DNA from: Opitutia bacterium UBA7374
GTDB lineage: Bacteria > Verrucomicrobiota > Verrucomicrobiia > Opitutales > Coraliomargaritaceae
Reading direction: 5' to 3'
NCBI GenBank assembly: GCA_002469895.1
Contig: DKOA01000057.1
Coordinates: forward strand, 1-9,394
DNA: 9,394 nt
A program made the translations under genes and the position numbers. Every line of letters begins with the position of its first letter. Positions within the stretch are counted from its first letter, which is position 1. The notes under the pieces were generated by a model. That model was not told the origin of the DNA. It saw nothing but the letters and a program-made list of their open reading frames with translations, and did not search any database. Of this stretch, positions 7,531 through 9,394 are shown one piece after another.

Positions 7531-7575
7531 GTCGATGCTCGCCAGTCGAAGGATCAACCAAGCGAGCGGCCCGGC

Positions 7576-8208
7576 TTATTCTTCCACCTCACTATCGTCT
7601 ACCTCATCGTCCTCGATCGATTCGTCAGATTGATTGAATTTCAAAGTCCGTTTACTTTCCGGTAGAGGCGATAGTATCAAAGTGACTTGCCGACCGACAT
7701 GCCGGGCCTCGCCATCGGCCGAAGATACACCGGACAGCTCGTCGCGTGCCTGATTAATTCGTTCGACCCCCAATTCCGGGTGCTCATTTTCACGGCCACG
7801 GAATTGTAAAGATAACTTCACCTTGTTCCCGTTATACAAGAAGCCCTCGGCGCGGCGTAGCTTGGTTTCAAAATCATGCGAGTCGATGCCGATCCGCAAC
7901 TTGATCTCTTTCAACTTGCTTGTCGTCGTCTTGCTCTCTTTTTGCTTCTTGCTCTCCTCGTAGAGAAACTTACCAAAATCCAGGATACGGCACACCGGGG
8001 GCTTTGCGCCGGGTGAGATTTCGATTAGGTCGAGGCCCACCTTCTGGGCCAGTTGCAAGGCTTTCCTCGGAGGCATCACCCCAAGGTTTGTGCCTTCCGG
8101 CCCGATAACGCGCACCTCGGATGCACGGATTCGGTCATTACGTCTGAGACCCTTCGGCCCACGATTGCGGTTTGGATAACGACCGCGCGAGTTCGGATAT
8201 TTTGCCAT
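7576..8208 (-). CDS. infC: Translation initiation factor IF-3
   Basis: IF-3 binds the 30S subunit, discriminates the initiator tRNA and start codon, and prevents premature 50S joining. The 210-residue protein (E. coli: 180) has a basic N-terminus rich in Arg, Asn and Gly (1-24), the N domain NDRIRASEVRVIGPEG (24-39) to LIEISPGAKPPVCRILDFGKFLYEE (61-85), a Lys-rich linker, and the C domain with KEIKLRIGIDSHDFETKL (100-117) and LSLQFRGRENEH (132-143). A strongly acidic tail of about 16 residues (195-210) extends beyond the usual end. The start is a standard ATG at 8206-8208, not the AUU/AUA used by enteric infC; no Shine-Dalgarno precedes it. rpmI and rplT, its usual downstream partners, are absent: the next gene is the TIGR03790 gene after 56 nt. 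The 5' leader is highly structured. Confidence 0.97.
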   Translation of the reverse strand: MAKYPNSRGRYPNRNRGPKGLRRNDRIRASEVRVIGPEGTNLGVMPPRKALQLAQKVGLDLIEISPGAKPPVCRILDFGKFLYEESKKQKESKTTTSKLKEIKLRIGIDSHDFETKLRRAEGFLYNGNKVKLSLQFRGRENEHPELGVERINQARDELSGVSSADGEARHVGRQVTLILSPLPESKRTLKFNQSDESIEDDEVDDSEVEE

Positions 8209-8227
8209 TAATGGTTGCAGGTTTCTG

Positions 8228-8244
8228 TAGCACTGTACGCGCTA
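8228..8244 (-). promoter_or_regulatory. Second hairpin in the infC leader
   Basis: On the minus strand TAGCGC pairs with GTGCTA around the 5-nt loop GTACA. One pair is a G-U wobble that becomes an A-C mismatch on the plus strand, so the structure suits an RNA transcribed toward infC. It lies 20-36 nt before the infC ATG and could affect access of the ribosome. Confidence 0.35.
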
Positions 8245-8245
8245 G

Positions 8246-8285
8246 AAAAATCCGTACGCAGCGAGCGCAAGCGGCTGCGACTACG
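8246..8285 (-). promoter_or_regulatory. Terminator-like hairpin in the infC leader (possible attenuator)
   Basis: Read on the minus strand, CGTA-GT-CGCAGC pairs with GCTGCG-TACG around an 11-nt loop, making a 10-bp GC-rich stem with a 2-nt bulge. It is followed by GATTTTTC, which is the form of an intrinsic terminator. It ends 37 nt before the infC ATG. No gene lies upstream on this strand within the window, so it is not the end of a visible gene, and attenuation of infC is the simplest reading. A dispersed palindromic repeat is the alternative. The opposite strand lacks a U tail after the hairpin. Confidence 0.45.
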
Positions 8286-8586
8286 CACATTCCGGATACC
8301 GGCAAACGCCGACAGACAAGCTGCCAAAACTACGCGTTGCATACTGTTACGATAAATCCGGACATTTAATTGAAGAAAAGCAACTTAAAGCTCGGATCAA
8401 GCAGTTCAACCCTTTTCTCGCACCATCTGATCGCAGTAGAATAACCGGCAAGCAGTGACCATGCACGCGCTGCTCTACTTTTTCTCCGCACAATCTTAGA
8501 TTGCATATTTTTGCGAAAGCTCACTTATCAACTACGGGTATGCATGAAAATCCATGTGTTTCCATTCTGATCTGTCATTCCTATCG

Positions 8587-9394
8587 ATGAAACCTCTCTA
8601 TCAGTTTATTTGTTTTCTTTTCCTCGGTCTTCTTTTTCAGTCACACGCTATGTCCTACATGGATACAAATCTAAGCTATCAGGAACGGGTCAGCCAATTG
8701 TTGTCGGCTATGACACTCGAAGAAAAAGTGGGGCAGATGTGCCAGTTTGTTGGCTTCAATTATCTCAACGGCTCGACCCGGGGCATGACGGCCGAGGAAA
8801 TCCTGCAGAGTGATTCACAAGCAGAGTACATCGGATACACGACCAGCGATATCGCCGATATGGTGGTCGATGGCAAAGTCGGTTCTTTCCTCCACGTACT
8901 CACAGCTGTCGAGGCCAATCAGATTCAAGAGCTCGCTCTCCAATCAAGGCTGAAAATACCGGCCCTCATCGGCATCGATGCCATCCACGGAAACGGCATG
9001 GTCCGGGGGGCTACCGTGTATCCTTCACCCATCTCCATCGCCGCTACGTTTACCGATGAATATGCCTACCGTGTCGGGCGTGAGACCGCTCTGGAAATGC
9101 GGGCAACCGGCTCACACTGGGCCTTCACCCCGAATATTGATGTCTCGAGGGATCCTCGCTGGGGGCGGGTCGGTGAAACCTTCGGAGAAGATACGCTCCT
9201 GGTCAGCAATATGGGGACAAGCATGATCCGCGGGCTCCAGACAGAAGACTATGCCGGAGCGGACAAGGTGATTGCCTGCGCGAAACATTTGATCGCCGGA
9301 TCAGAGCCGGTCAACGGGCTCAATTTCTCGCCCATGGACCTCTCAGAAAGGAGCCTCCGGGAAATTCATCTGAAGCCCTACAAAGATGCCATTG
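8587..9394 (+). CDS. Glycoside hydrolase family 3 (beta-glucosidase-like), N-terminal part
   Basis: The gene runs off the right edge; 269 residues are visible of a protein usually 600-800 long. It is a secreted or periplasmic exo-acting beta-glycosidase of family GH3. A signal peptide (MKPLYQ, then hydrophobic FICFLFLGLLF, likely cleaved after SHA21) is followed by the (beta/alpha)8 domain: MTLEEKVGQM (42-51), LIGIDAIHGNG (127-137), NIDVSRDPRWGRVGETFGED (183-202), and AKHLIAGSEPVNG (232-244), whose Lys-His pair corresponds to the substrate-binding KH of the family. The catalytic Asp nucleophile and the C-terminal domains lie outside the window, so catalytic competence and substrate cannot be judged. 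The ATG at 8587-8589 fits the signal peptide but has no Shine-Dalgarno. It is transcribed divergently from infC and is probably unrelated to it in function. Confidence 0.93.
   Translation, partial: MKPLYQFICFLFLGLLFQSHAMSYMDTNLSYQERVSQLLSAMTLEEKVGQMCQFVGFNYLNGSTRGMTAEEILQSDSQAEYIGYTTSDIADMVVDGKVGSFLHVLTAVEANQIQELALQSRLKIPALIGIDAIHGNGMVRGATVYPSPISIAATFTDEYAYRVGRETALEMRATGSHWAFTPNIDVSRDPRWGRVGETFGEDTLLVSNMGTSMIRGLQTEDYAGADKVIACAKHLIAGSEPVNGLNFSPMDLSERSLREIHLKPYKDAI

Larger units (their letters stand above)
8209..8586. other. Divergent intergenic region between infC and the GH3 gene
   Basis: This 378-bp stretch separates two divergent genes and should hold both promoters, but I see no convincing -35/-10 pair on either strand. 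The infC side (8228-8311) contains several inverted repeats described separately. The middle has an inverted repeat TAAAT-N6-ATTTA (8353-8368), a possible operator. At 8436-8483 the plus strand has GTAGA, an inner AGCAG/CTGCT pair, and TCTAC followed by TTTTT, a poorly stacked terminator-like shape ahead of the GH3 gene. Near the GH3 start a 16-codon reading frame (8540-8590) overlaps the GH3 ATG. No tRNA or other known RNA family is recognisable by eye. Confidence 0.6.

Noticed and set aside
7520..7561. An earlier in-frame start for the TIGR03790 protein at 7561.
   Set aside because: It would place 14 polar residues before the signal peptide, while the ATG at 7519 has AAGGAG at 5-nt spacing.
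8353..8368. TAAAT-N6-ATTTA inverted repeat as an operator.
   Set aside because: The arms are only 5 bp and AT-rich, expected by chance in an intergenic region, and no regulator gene is adjacent.
8543..8556. CATG-N6-CATG as a LacI-type operator for the GH3 gene.
   Set aside because: CATG is itself palindromic and the flanks do not extend the symmetry, so there is no real operator signature.

Overview
The window looks like chromosomal core DNA of a Gram-negative member of the Planctomycetota/Verrucomicrobiota group, most plausibly Verrucomicrobiota (Opitutae-like). The reasons are the lipid A gene lpxB beside a Gfo/Idh/MocA oxidoreductase, an exosortase-associated TIGR03790-family protein, a secreted family 3 glycoside hydrolase, and protein variants unlike the proteobacterial ones. 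The placement is inferred from protein character only. I see no transposase, integrase, tRNA, rRNA, CRISPR array or phage gene.

Layout, left to right. (1) 1-704, plus strand: the C-terminal half of a HemY-type protoporphyrinogen/coproporphyrinogen oxidase (heme synthesis), whose 3' end overlaps the convergent lpxB by 27 bp. (2) 5778 down to 678, minus strand: a compact five-gene run cysC-cysD-cysN-Gfo/Idh oxidoreductase-lpxB with gaps of 36, 41, 37 and 19 nt. A promoter-like sequence with an AT-rich upstream element lies just before cysC. The first three genes activate sulfate to APS and PAPS; the last two belong to lipid A synthesis. (3) 8208 down to 5891, minus strand: infC (translation initiation factor IF-3) followed after 56 nt by the TIGR03790 gene, then a weak terminator-like hairpin. 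(4) 8209-8586: a divergent intergenic region. Its infC side holds a GC-rich hairpin followed by a U run and several alternative stems, resembling an attenuator. (5) 8587-9394, plus strand: the N-terminal part of a secreted GH3 beta-glucosidase-like enzyme, cut by the window end.

The genes are mostly housekeeping. The most notable points are the coupling of the PAPS-producing genes to lipid A genes in one probable transcription unit, the exosortase-linked protein of unknown function next to infC, the structured infC leader, the lpxB start (only TTG available, with an out-of-frame TAATG just upstream), and the near absence of Shine-Dalgarno sequences except before the TIGR03790 gene. I did not find a clearly new multi-gene defence or mobile system here.
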